The notes: generated by a model not told the origin, from the letters alone. A stretch of DNA of 9,943 nucleotides from Candidatus Uhrbacteria bacterium RIFOXYB12_FULL_58_10 (GCA_943357275.1 CALRGL010000037.1:1-9943), one strand, 5' to 3'; counted from the stretch's first letter, positions 1 to 6,949 are shown. Made by a program: numbers and translations.

Positions 1-134
1 GACTGAACAAACGGAATCTGTACAAATTGAAAGAGTCGATTCAAATACCCGCGAGCCAAAACCACACTAAGAAGAATCGCCATTATTAGGACGATTCTTC
101 CAGGTCTTTTAGAGAGCGAAAGACGTCGCTTCAT
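1..134 (-). CDS. mreC: MreC, N-terminal part only (cut by window edge)
   Basis: Reading the minus strand from the ATG at 134 gives 44 residues before the window ends. It starts with a very basic stretch (MKRRLSLSKRPGR), followed by a hydrophobic segment at about residues 14-27 (IVLIMAILLSVVLA), then a short amphipathic stretch. This is how MreC begins: a short cytoplasmic tail, one membrane anchor, then a periplasmic part that is missing here. MreC links the MreB filament to the wall-building machinery. The ATG lies one base after the mreB stop, and a GAGGGA sequence inside the end of mreB sits at Shine-Dalgarno distance, so it is surely co-transcribed with mreB. The identification rests on position and topology, since the diagnostic domain is not in the window. 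Confidence 0.72.
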   Translation of the reverse strand, partial: MKRRLSLSKRPGRIVLIMAILLSVVLARGYLNRLFQFVQIPFVQ

Positions 135-135
135 A

Positions 136-1188
136 TTAAATGACACTTCCCTCATTAGCCGATGGTAACGAGATATCCTTTAGCAAATCTTCATTATCTA
201 GCAAAAGACCTGCTCCGCGCACAACGGATGTCAACGGATCGTCGGCAATACGCACAGGAATGGCTGCCTGACGACTGATTAAGGTATCAATTCCACGCAA
301 CAGAGCTCCACCACCTGTTAAAACAATTCCCCGTTCATAAATATCAGCAACTAATTCTGGTGGAGTCGCTTCCAGAGTGGCCTTAATGTTTTCAACAATA
401 ATTCGTACGGAGCGTTCAATCGCTTCGCGAATATGCACGTCCGTAATAATGATTTCTTTTGGTAAACCCGACAACAAGTCACGTCCACGCATTTCAAACT
501 CAAGAGGTTCATCCTGCGCAATCACGCTTCCAATACGCATTTTAATGCGTTCTGCCACACGCTCACCAAGAAGGAGGTTGTAGTGATCACGAGCGTATTG
601 AACAATATTTTTATTCATTTCTTCCCCGGCAATATTCAGAGACTTCCATGTGACAATTCCCGCCAAAGACATGACAGCAATTTCTGTTGTTCCCCCACCC
701 AAGTCAACCAACATGGTTCCGACGGAATCAGACAATGGCAGACGCGCACCAATGGCAGCTAAGAGCGGATTTTCAACCAAATGAACCTTTCGTGCACCTG
801 CAGAAAAGGCAGAATCCTCAATAGCCTTGCGCTCAACTTCTGTTGTTTCAAGCGGAACGCCGATTACAACACGAGGACGAGCTAACATGGTAAACGACTG
901 TGCGTGAACCTTATCGATAAAATATTTCAACATCTTTTCCGTTACTTCAAAGTCAGAAATAACACCATTTGTGAGCGGTTTTGAAATTTCAATATGCGGG
1001 GGTGTTTTCCCAAGCATGTTTTTTGCATCTTTCCCAACAGCCAAAATCTGATCTGTTCGCATGTTAATAGCGACAACCGATGGCTCGTTTATCACAATCC
1101 CTCCGTCTTTTGAATAGACGAGCGTATTGGAGGTTCCAAGGTCAATACCAAGGTCTTTTGAGAATCTACTAAAAAATCTGTTCATCAT
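136..1188 (-). CDS. mreB: MreB, actin-like rod shape-determining protein
   Basis: 350 residues, the normal length for MreB, which polymerises with ATP into membrane-bound filaments that direct side-wall synthesis. The ATPase motifs are all in place: phosphate-1 loop GIDLGTSNT (residues 14-22), phosphate-2 loop VDLGGGTTEIAV (161-172) and the adenosine motif VLTGGGALLRGID (289-301). The N-terminus MMNRFFSRFS could serve as the amphipathic membrane-binding segment of many MreBs. One clear oddity: the motif normally read as E-E-P-M-A-A-A-I-G is V-E-N-P-L-L-A-A-I-G here (138-147), so the Glu next to the Pro, which aligns with the catalytic Glu of Hsp70 and Gln of actin, is Asn140 (codon at 769-771). 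There are two adjacent ATG codons at 1188 and 1185; either could be used. It has its own promoter at 1215-1243 and is followed directly by mreC. Confidence 0.96.
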   Translation of the reverse strand: MMNRFFSRFSKDLGIDLGTSNTLVYSKDGGIVINEPSVVAINMRTDQILAVGKDAKNMLGKTPPHIEISKPLTNGVISDFEVTEKMLKYFIDKVHAQSFTMLARPRVVIGVPLETTEVERKAIEDSAFSAGARKVHLVENPLLAAIGARLPLSDSVGTMLVDLGGGTTEIAVMSLAGIVTWKSLNIAGEEMNKNIVQYARDHYNLLLGERVAERIKMRIGSVIAQDEPLEFEMRGRDLLSGLPKEIIITDVHIREAIERSVRIIVENIKATLEATPPELVADIYERGIVLTGGGALLRGIDTLISRQAAIPVRIADDPLTSVVRGAGLLLDNEDLLKDISLPSANEGSVI

Positions 1189-1214
1189 AAATCTCTAAGA
1201 TCAATTTCTCAAAG

Positions 1215-1243
1215 ATTTTACAACAGCATGACCCTTCTATCAA
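1215..1243 (-). promoter_or_regulatory. Sigma-70 type promoter for mreB-mreC
   Basis: On the minus strand, a -35 box TTGATA (1243-1238) is followed after exactly 17 bases by a -10 box TAAAAT (1220-1215). Each differs from consensus at one position. The predicted start near 1208 gives a leader of about 20 bases before the mreB ATG at 1188. It lies in the 80-base gap after the membrane-protein gene, so mreB-mreC can be expressed independently of the upstream genes. Read-through from upstream is also possible, as I see no hairpin terminator in the gap. Confidence 0.7.
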
Positions 1244-1268
1244 GTTTTGAAAAGAAGAAAAAATGTGT

Positions 1269-1649
1269 TCAAGTCTTTCGTTGAATAGAAATGATAATGA
1301 GCTCAATCAGCCCTATAATAATCACCGCTAAAATCATGGACCACCAACGCAAAACACTACTAGAAAGCATGAAAAGAATAATTAAGATAAGACCAGAGAG
1401 CAAAATACTTTGTCGAAATGAACGAATGGTATGTCTTGAAGGATGTTCTTCTGGAAAACTCCAAGCTCGGATCCCTGCCCCAAATAACGAGAACGTTCCA
1501 ATAAGCGCAATCGCAAGGGTCCCATAAAACAAGAGGAATCCAAGCAGTCCCGTATGAACTGGATCAATGGCGTGAATGACGACAACCCAAGCAGTCCATG
1601 CGGCCGCGCTTGCGAGTCCCATGATGTAAAGATAAAGACGAAAAGTCAT
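1269..1649 (-). CDS. Small four-helix integral membrane protein, conserved type, function unknown
   Basis: 126 residues with four hydrophobic segments, at about residues 6-27, 33-57, 80-101 and 104-120. Between segments 2 and 3 lies a polar loop with Trp, Pro, Glu and Arg/His, ending in SFRQSILLSGL. The sequence pattern (an FRQ followed by a leucine-rich helix, a later WW pair, and a C-terminal helix ending in a few basic residues) matches a family of unnamed small membrane proteins that I recall as common in Patescibacteria; that match is from memory. No enzyme motif or signal-peptide cleavage site is visible. Its ATG overlaps the TGA of the DUF721 gene as ATGA (1646-1649), a classic translational coupling arrangement. 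Its place between a replication-type gene and mreB gives no firm clue to its role. Confidence 0.82.
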   Translation of the reverse strand: MTFRLYLYIMGLASAAAWTAWVVVIHAIDPVHTGLLGFLLFYGTLAIALIGTFSLFGAGIRAWSFPEEHPSRHTIRSFRQSILLSGLILIILFMLSSSVLRWWSMILAVIIIGLIELIIISIQRKT

Positions 1650-1969
1650 AAGTCTTCGTTTGGAAATCGTTTACTTATACGAATTGAAAAGTGAAGGAAT
1701 TGTTTTTCTGGAAATGTTTCTTTGAGCTTCCGCAACAAATCAGGTTCTGCTTGTGCCAAGAGATGTCTTGCTGACGAATGAAGAACGTAAATAGTCATCA
1801 CTCCATCTTTGTAAGAAACGGCCTTCGCGTCTTGGGATTTTTCAAAAGGCACCAGTCGACGTAAAGCATCGTTAACGAATAGAACAAGTTCTCTCGCATC
1901 TACTTGCCGAGAAATCCGCGCGCGAGAAATAGCGCCTTTCAATAAATTTTTCAAAGGGATAATCGGCAT
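1646..1969 (-). CDS. DUF721 / DciA-like protein
   Basis: 107 residues, hydrophilic, with the layout of DUF721 proteins. There is a helical N-terminal part containing LVLFVNDALRRLVP. The second half, about residues 46-101, alternates strand and helix (AVSYKDGVMTIYVLHSS, then ARHLLAQAEPDLLRKLKE and the closing strand LHFSIRISKRF), resembling the KH-like fold of DciA. In many bacteria DciA helps load or control the replicative helicase DnaB. The resemblance is to overall pattern rather than to invariant residues. The gene is short for DciA and could be a minimal form. It begins 47 bases after the helicase gene and ends overlapping the membrane-protein gene. No Shine-Dalgarno sequence precedes the ATG at 1969; a possible promoter just upstream would make the transcript leaderless. 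Confidence 0.72.
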   Translation of the reverse strand: MPIIPLKNLLKGAISRARISRQVDARELVLFVNDALRRLVPFEKSQDAKAVSYKDGVMTIYVLHSSARHLLAQAEPDLLRKLKETFPEKQFLHFSIRISKRFPNEDL

Positions 1970-1977
1970 GTGTGTTT

Positions 1978-2005
1978 AGTTTATCGTATTTAACCGCAAT
2001 CTCAA
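1978..2005 (-). promoter_or_regulatory. Possible weak promoter for the DUF721 gene
   Basis: The minus strand has TTGAGA (2005-2000), 16 bases, then TAAACT (1983-1978). The -10 box ends only 8 bases before the ATG at 1969, so transcription would start at or next to the start codon. This agrees with the absence of a ribosome-binding site. Both boxes are imperfect and the stretch is AT-rich, so this may be chance; read-through from the helicase gene is the alternative. Confidence 0.3.
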
Positions 2006-2016
2006 AACAACACTGA

Positions 2017-4923
2017 TTAGGACTCACGAAATTCGCAAATATCTGCAAAGTCACAATAGCGACACAGAAAACTTGGTGTTGCTTCAAAGGCACTATCCCG
2101 GATGGCAAGCACGCGCTCTTCAATAGACTCACGTAACTTGTCCAAATCTTTCTCTGTTCCAATGAAGGAAACTTCTGAATTATCCTCAAGATAATGAAAC
2201 GTCAATTTCTTAGGCTCAAGACCCAGCGCTTCTTTTGCAGCAATTTGATAAAGATACAACTGTTCCTTATCTTCTCGATCCATTTTTTCCGCTTTCTTAG
2301 GTGTTCCTGTTTTGTAATCGATAATTTCAACACCTCCTTCCACGGAATCAATACGGTCAATGCGTCCTTTCAGAACAATGGGTCCAAATTTGATTGTGAA
2401 ACCAACCTCCAAAAATGCCGGACTCGGCTGGTCTTGTTCAAGGAGTCGATAATAAGCACGAAGTTGTTCTCTTCCTTTTTCACGATATTCATCTCGCTGT
2501 TTATCGTCTTCAAACCAATCATCTTGCCAATTGGCCTGATAAAGATCCATCAATTCATCCATGGAAACAGGCGGGGTGGGAATTACTTGAGCGTCACCTG
2601 CTCGCTCGATCCATAGCTCAAAAAAACGTTGAAGCGTATTGTGCATGGTTTTTCCAAAAGAAAATGTCCATTTTCCATAAACAGGAACACCCAGAATATG
2701 GGCAAACTTATACTGAAGAGGACAGGTTCGAAAGGCAGCAAGCTGTGTAAAGGAAAACTGTTTTGGAAGTTGATAAGGGTTAACCGTCGTTGAACGTGTA
2801 TCAACCGTATCTTCATCTAATAAATCAACTTCAAACAGTTTTGTTGAGTTTGGTTTTTGATACCCCAGTTCATCTAAAAATCGAGAAAGTTTTCGTGTAC
2901 GTATTCCACCGTAGTCATCCGCCGAAGTAAAATACAACCCTTCTTTTGCACGCGTCATTGCAACATAAAACAACCGTCGCTCTTCTTCAAGATGACCGTC
3001 GGCATCTTGTTCAGCTTGCGGATCTAGTTCTGACGAAAGTGGAATAGCGTCAGTTCGTCGTTGCGTTGGAAACTTGCGATCAATCAAGTTCACAACAAAG
3101 ACGTAACGAAACTCTAACCCCTTTGCCGCGTGAACCGTCATAATTTTGACAACGTCTGGACCAGAATCCATATCAACACTCAGTGACCCTTCTTCCCCTG
3201 CTTCACGCTCATGATCAAACTCTTCCAAAAAACTATGAAGAACTTGGTGATCACTACGCGATTCAAAGGATTTCATCCGATCAAGCAATTGTTGAAGAAA
3301 CTTAAAATCTTCTAATTTTTGTTGTTCTTCCAAGTTATTCAAAAACTCGACATACCCACTCTCACGAACCACTTTGATAAACAACTCAGAAATTCGACGT
3401 CGATTTGCCTCCAAACGAATCTTATTCAAAAATGTAAGAAGTTGATCAATACGATCTAAATCCGTTGAATCAATCTGTGGAAGGGTTCGAGCTAACTGGG
3501 CGGCTTCAAACAAGGACTTTCCCTTTTGTCGTGCAAGTTGGCTGAGTTCAATGATGGTCATGGAATGCAACTGCCAAAGGGGCATGGCAAGCACACGATA
3601 CATATTTGGACTATCGTGCGGTTGATCGATCACGCGAAGCATGGCCAAACAATTTAGGATGACAGGTTTGGTATACAAACCTGACAAAGCTAAAAACTGA
3701 TACGGAATTCCATGCTGTTCAAGGGCCGTCGCAAAATCCTCCCCAGCAGCGTTTGAACGCACCAAGATAGCAAAATCCTCCCAATTGATTGATTCATCTT
3801 TTTCCTTCAATAACAAAATTTTTTCAACAACTTGTTTCACCTCATCCTCTAACGTCGTTCCATGAAGATGGGTGACGTTACCTGGAATATCTCTTTGAGA
3901 GAGAAGGCGTTTCGATAACGTCGCATCTTGTGCTTCAAGACGATTTGGATTGTTCGCTTGAATAAATTGATGCGCTTGATCCAAAATCGTTTGACCAGAT
4001 CGATAGTTTTTATTCAAAACAACTTTCTTTGCGGTTGGAAAGTCATCCCCGAATCGCAAAATGTTTGCCAAAGAAGCTCCCCGAAATTTATAAATCGCTT
4101 GGTCGTCATCCCCCACAATCGTGAGATTGGGATGTTCAAATCCTGTAATCAGTGTGATCAGATCGTACTGGGCTTGGTTCGTATCTTGAAACTCGTCAAC
4201 CAAAATGTAACGATATTTTTCCTGAACCAATTTCAACACTCTTGGACGTTCCATAAGCAACTTTCTTGAATACAAAATGAGATCACCAAAATCTAACGAA
4301 TCTTGTTCAAGCAAAATTGCTTGATACGTCTGATACGCCTGAGCAAGCTCTTTGATTTGCTTTGCTTCTTCTACCGTTTCCTCATCTGAACTGAGAAGAT
4401 CTTGATCCGTCCACTTCCCTTCTACAAACTCCAAATAGCGTTCTGCGTGAATACCCGCATCTTTTGCTCGAGAAAAATGTTTCAAAAAGGAACGAAGAAA
4501 TTTTGTCGGATTTCCCATGGGTCGATAATAATCCAAGACAAAACGATCAAACTGATTGCGCGTTAACAGCCACGCATCTAATTCAGTCACCAATTTAAAA
4601 TCACGTGAGAGCCCAATCTCTGTCCCATAATCTCTCAAAAGTTTTTCACAAAACGCGTGAAACGTAGAAATTTGAAGATCGATATATCCGTATGGAAGCA
4701 GGACATCCACCCGTTCTTCCATTTCCGCAGCCGCCTTTTCTGTAAACGTAAGTGCCAAAATCTGTTCCGGCTTACAATGTCCCTGTTCAATAAGCCAAGC
4801 AATGCGCCGAGTAATAACCGTCGTCTTTCCCGTTCCAGCACCTGCCACAATCATAAGGGGCCCATCAACATGGGTCACGGCTTGGATTTGCTCCTCATTG
4901 AGATCATTCAAAAGTTCAGACAT
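2017..4923 (-). CDS. UvrD/PcrA-type DNA helicase fused to an Fe-S RecB-like nuclease
   Basis: 968 residues. The N-terminal two thirds is a superfamily 1A helicase: Q-motif region LNEEQIQAV (8-16), Walker A AGAGTGKTT (27-35), motif Ia LALTFTEKAAAEM (56-68), motif II VDEFQDT (242-248), motif III GDDDQAIYKFRGA (271-283), motif IV NYRSG (306-310), motif V TVHAAKGLEF (596-605) and motif VI EERRLFYVAMTRAK (647-660). From about 723 it has a PD-(D/E)XK nuclease: H761, GRIDRID (853-859), IIDYKTG (867-873) and Q888 with downstream Tyr. Four cysteines, C734 and the C-x2-C-x5-C group C954/C957/C963, match the iron-sulphur clasp of AddB and Cas4 nucleases. The expected activity is ATP-driven unwinding coupled to DNA cutting, in double-strand break end processing. 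No partner subunit lies in the window, so it may act alone or pair with a protein encoded elsewhere. No ribosome-binding site precedes the ATG. Confidence 0.95.
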   Translation of the reverse strand: MSELLNDLNEEQIQAVTHVDGPLMIVAGAGTGKTTVITRRIAWLIEQGHCKPEQILALTFTEKAAAEMEERVDVLLPYGYIDLQISTFHAFCEKLLRDYGTEIGLSRDFKLVTELDAWLLTRNQFDRFVLDYYRPMGNPTKFLRSFLKHFSRAKDAGIHAERYLEFVEGKWTDQDLLSSDEETVEEAKQIKELAQAYQTYQAILLEQDSLDFGDLILYSRKLLMERPRVLKLVQEKYRYILVDEFQDTNQAQYDLITLITGFEHPNLTIVGDDDQAIYKFRGASLANILRFGDDFPTAKKVVLNKNYRSGQTILDQAHQFIQANNPNRLEAQDATLSKRLLSQRDIPGNVTHLHGTTLEDEVKQVVEKILLLKEKDESINWEDFAILVRSNAAGEDFATALEQHGIPYQFLALSGLYTKPVILNCLAMLRVIDQPHDSPNMYRVLAMPLWQLHSMTIIELSQLARQKGKSLFEAAQLARTLPQIDSTDLDRIDQLLTFLNKIRLEANRRRISELFIKVVRESGYVEFLNNLEEQQKLEDFKFLQQLLDRMKSFESRSDHQVLHSFLEEFDHEREAGEEGSLSVDMDSGPDVVKIMTVHAAKGLEFRYVFVVNLIDRKFPTQRRTDAIPLSSELDPQAEQDADGHLEEERRLFYVAMTRAKEGLYFTSADDYGGIRTRKLSRFLDELGYQKPNSTKLFEVDLLDEDTVDTRSTTVNPYQLPKQFSFTQLAAFRTCPLQYKFAHILGVPVYGKWTFSFGKTMHNTLQRFFELWIERAGDAQVIPTPPVSMDELMDLYQANWQDDWFEDDKQRDEYREKGREQLRAYYRLLEQDQPSPAFLEVGFTIKFGPIVLKGRIDRIDSVEGGVEIIDYKTGTPKKAEKMDREDKEQLYLYQIAAKEALGLEPKKLTFHYLEDNSEVSFIGTEKDLDKLRESIEERVLAIRDSAFEATPSFLCRYCDFADICEFRES

Positions 4924-4932
4924 AGTCTCGAC

Positions 4933-4941
4933 ATTTTAGCA
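4933..4941 (-). promoter_or_regulatory. Extended -10 promoter for the helicase-nuclease gene
   Basis: The minus strand reads TGCTAAAAT (4941-4933), an extended -10 element (TG-N followed by TAAAAT). There is no good -35 box at the usual distance (GATTTG at 4961-4956). The -10 box ends 9 bases before the ATG at 4923, so the mRNA would begin about 3-4 bases ahead of the start codon. That makes it effectively leaderless, in line with the missing Shine-Dalgarno sequence. Confidence 0.5.
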
Positions 4942-4948
4942 CAGTTTA

Positions 4949-4962
4949 GGATTGACAAATCC
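4949..4962. repeat. Inverted repeat GGATT-4-AATCC across the divergent promoters
   Basis: The arms GGATT (4949-4953) and AATCC (4958-4962) are perfect and flank GACA. The repeat covers the whole -35 box of the vWA promoter (4952-4957) and the -35 zone of the oppositely directed helicase promoter. A protein bound here would affect both. The arms are short, so chance is a real alternative. Confidence 0.4.
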
Positions 4963-4980
4963 CTCTATCTTTGATTAAGT
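4952..4980 (+). promoter_or_regulatory. Sigma-70 type promoter for the vWA-FHA operon
   Basis: A perfect -35 box TTGACA (4952-4957), a 17-base spacer, and a -10 box TTAAGT (4975-4980; four of six consensus positions). Transcription should start near 4987, giving a leader of about 34 bases to the ATG at 5021. Confidence 0.6.
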
Positions 4981-4986
4981 ACTGCG

Positions 4987-5014
4987 CTGAGTGAATCCCT
5001 TACTCAGAGGAGGA
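4987..5014 (+). promoter_or_regulatory. 5'-end hairpin and strong ribosome-binding site of the vWA gene
   Basis: CTGAGTGA (4987-4994) and TTACTCAG (5000-5007) pair over 8 positions with one G-U and a 5-base loop. The stem begins at the predicted transcription start. Its 3' arm shares two bases with a strong Shine-Dalgarno sequence, AGAGGAGGA (5006-5014), which sits 6 bases before ATG 5021. This site decides the start: a GTG at 4991 in the same frame lies inside the hairpin and has no ribosome-binding site. Confidence 0.5.
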
Positions 5015-5020
5015 ATTTCA

Positions 5021-6337
5021 ATGAATCATGGTCATTTTCTTGGCGCTCGCCTTCAAGTTCGTTACACACTAGGTCGCTATGTGACCCATGTCAGTGGGCC
5101 CACAGAAGTTCAGTTACTCTTGGACATCCGACCAGTAACGCAGAACCCTGGTGCTCCACCGCTTGATCTGCGCCTTGTGATTGATCGATCAACCTCGATG
5201 CAGGAAGAAAGTTGTCCAGGATCTGGAAAGTCAAAACTCGACATGGTCAAAGACGCCGTGCGCGAAATTATTGACGATCTTGGTCCAAATGACTGCCTGT
5301 CCATTGTGAGTTTTGACCAAGCACTGCGTGTTGATCTCAAAAGGACACACATGGATGCAAAGGGATCCGAACTTGCAAAGACAGCGATCACGTCGCTAGT
5401 GGCGCATGGAAATACATTCATTTCTGATGCTCTGCGTGAAGCACTGAGTCCAAACGTGATCAATGGTCACGCAACAAAGGTCTTGCTCTTCACCGATGGT
5501 GACTGTACTTCCGACCCTGTTCGAGATCACACGGCACTGGTGAACCTGGCAGATCAAGCCAGGTCAACTCAGTTGCCAATGCTTATCTACGGCACGGGAG
5601 TTGATTACAACTGGTCACTTTTGAGGCAACTTTCTGTACGTGCTGGAAACGGATCTTGCACAAAGCACATCATGGACATGTCAGAACTTCGAGAACATCT
5701 TCGTGGTGAACTCGCCTATCTACGCGGAACCGCGGTAGAAGGACTAGAAGTTTCTGGCTTGAGTCAAAATGGTGTTCAAGTAACGGGTGTCACGCGCTTC
5801 ATGCCTGACATGCATGAACTGCCATCGTTTGACAGTGAGAAAGCGCACCCCTATGACTTCTTCAAACCAAGTTTCTTCAAGGATCAGTCTGGCGCACTCG
5901 ACGTGAGTCGTGGCCAGCAATACTTGATCAACCTTCTGGTGGAAGACTACTTTCTCAAAGAATGTGGACTCATCGAGATCAATCTTGTGGGTCGCACAAC
6001 TGGGAAACTGACACTGTTCAAAAATTTCCATGAAGCCTTCCTTGTGACTGGTCTGTTCACAAAAGATGCCAATCTAGCTTCGCCTGTGAATGCAGACGTC
6101 TTGAAAATCCAGCTCATGATCGCAGCCGCTCGCCTTGCTCGTGAACAGAATTACGAAAAGGCGGAAGACTTGTATCGCAAAGCTGGTGACTATACCACAG
6201 CAACGACCATGGGTCGTTTGCGCGAACTTCACAGAACAGGACAACGCAACGCCGTGGATGTTGCTCGAACCTCTCAAACAATGACTGGGAAAGCCGTTTC
6301 CATGATCTATACAAGGACACCGGAAACAAAGGAGTAA
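5021..6337 (+). CDS. von Willebrand factor A (vWA) domain protein with C-terminal helical region
   Basis: 438 residues from the ATG that follows AGAGGAGGA. An N-terminal strand-rich part (about 1-48) leads into a vWA domain (about 49-225) with a complete metal-ion adhesion site: DRSTS (D55, S57, S59), T132 in HGNTFISDAL, and LLFTDGD (D159). Such domains bind a divalent metal and usually a partner protein through it. A beta-rich part follows (about 230-355). The last 75 residues are helical (LMIAAARLAREQNYEKAEDLYRKA...), resembling one or two TPR-like hairpins. There is no signal peptide or membrane segment, so it should be cytoplasmic. This layout matches a widespread bacterial vWA family often encoded beside FHA or zinc-ribbon proteins and Ser/Thr kinases or PP2C phosphatases. 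Here it is followed 2 bases later by a zinc-ribbon/FHA gene. Its precise role is unknown. Confidence 0.88.
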   Translation: MNHGHFLGARLQVRYTLGRYVTHVSGPTEVQLLLDIRPVTQNPGAPPLDLRLVIDRSTSMQEESCPGSGKSKLDMVKDAVREIIDDLGPNDCLSIVSFDQALRVDLKRTHMDAKGSELAKTAITSLVAHGNTFISDALREALSPNVINGHATKVLLFTDGDCTSDPVRDHTALVNLADQARSTQLPMLIYGTGVDYNWSLLRQLSVRAGNGSCTKHIMDMSELREHLRGELAYLRGTAVEGLEVSGLSQNGVQVTGVTRFMPDMHELPSFDSEKAHPYDFFKPSFFKDQSGALDVSRGQQYLINLLVEDYFLKECGLIEINLVGRTTGKLTLFKNFHEAFLVTGLFTKDANLASPVNADVLKIQLMIAAARLAREQNYEKAEDLYRKAGDYTTATTMGRLRELHRTGQRNAVDVARTSQTMTGKAVSMIYTRTPETKE

Positions 6338-6339
6338 TC

Positions 6340-6885
6340 ATGCTTACCTGCCCAGAGTGCCATACGCACTATCCACACGGATCACTTGTTTGTCTGAACG
6401 ATGGTCATACGTTCGTTCAAAACGAAGACTCACGTCAGATGGTCCAAACCATTTTGCGAGGTCTTCCAGTCGCGCGAGCTCTTGAACTACGTGTCGAACA
6501 CGTGGACGGCATCACCTTTTCGGGAACCATTCCGCTCATCGTGATTGCCAAGGCTCGCTTGAATGGTCCTCCTATTCGTATCGGACGACGTGATGCGAAG
6601 GCTTCCCCTACCGTCTTTCCGGAAATCGACTTTCACAATTATTTTGTAGGCTCAACGGAACGACCACCCATCTCTCGCATCCATGCGGTCATTGAAGTAA
6701 TCGATAACGTCGCTCAGATCTGCTCTGCTTCCTCGGTTCCTACGTTTGTACGCAGAACAGGACAGGCAACCGCTTTTGCGTTGACTGTACGTCAGTACCA
6801 CGAACTCAAGCATCTCGACACGATCTACCTCTCTTCCCCAGAAGGTCGTCATATTCGTTTACGCGTCTACTCACCTGCTCACTAG
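6340..6885 (+). CDS. Zinc-ribbon plus FHA domain protein
   Basis: 181 residues. The N-terminus is a short zinc ribbon, CPECHTHYPHGSLVCLNDGH, with C4, C7 and C18 plus H20-something region ending in H23 as likely ligands. This motif often heads bacterial kinase and FHA proteins. Residues about 60-178 look like an FHA domain, which reads phosphothreonine: IGRR (81-84), ISRIHAVIEV (111-120, with S112, R113 and H115), TFVRRTG (135-141) and closing strands IYLSSPEGRHIRLRV. The core Gly-Arg and Ser-Arg-x-His are kept, but the asparagines of the usual NGTxVNG turn are absent, so peptide preference may differ. It is translated from its own AAAGGAG (6328-6334), which overlaps the vWA stop, so the two proteins are made together and probably act together. 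The stop codon lies in the terminator hairpin. Confidence 0.82.
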   Translation: MLTCPECHTHYPHGSLVCLNDGHTFVQNEDSRQMVQTILRGLPVARALELRVEHVDGITFSGTIPLIVIAKARLNGPPIRIGRRDAKASPTVFPEIDFHNYFVGSTERPPISRIHAVIEVIDNVAQICSASSVPTFVRRTGQATAFALTVRQYHELKHLDTIYLSSPEGRHIRLRVYSPAH

Positions 6886-6897
6886 AGCAGGTTTTTT
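6874..6897 (+). terminator. Intrinsic terminator of the vWA-FHA operon
   Basis: CCTGCTC (6874-6880) and GAGCAGG (6885-6891) form a perfect 7-bp stem with a 4-base loop, followed by six T. The TAG stop of the FHA gene (6883-6885) occupies the loop and the first base of the 3' arm, so the coding sequence forms the 5' half of the terminator. Confidence 0.9.
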
Positions 6898-6901
6898 GTA
6901 T

Positions 6902-6932
6902 CAAAAAAGCGCCTTTCCGAAGGAAAAGCGCT
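6902..6932 (-). terminator. Intrinsic terminator of the GC-rich minus-strand gene
   Basis: Read on the minus strand, bases 6932-6908 form an 11-bp stem with one G-U pair around a small UUC loop; a UUCG tetraloop is the alternative. Five to six T follow (6908-6903). It starts 17 bases after the stop codon at 6950. It stands head to head with the terminator at 6874-6897, with about ten bases between them, so the convergent units are insulated from each other. Confidence 0.9.
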
Positions 6933-6949
6933 GAAGATTCTGAAGAGAC

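Noticed and set aside
1189..1268. Terminator between the membrane-protein gene and mreB
   Set aside because: There is a T-rich run on the minus strand just after the stop, but no stem precedes it. The gap is better explained by the mreB promoter.
4991..5020. GTG at 4991 as an upstream start for the vWA protein
   Set aside because: It lies inside the leader hairpin next to the predicted transcription start and has no ribosome-binding site, while ATG 5021 has a near-perfect one.
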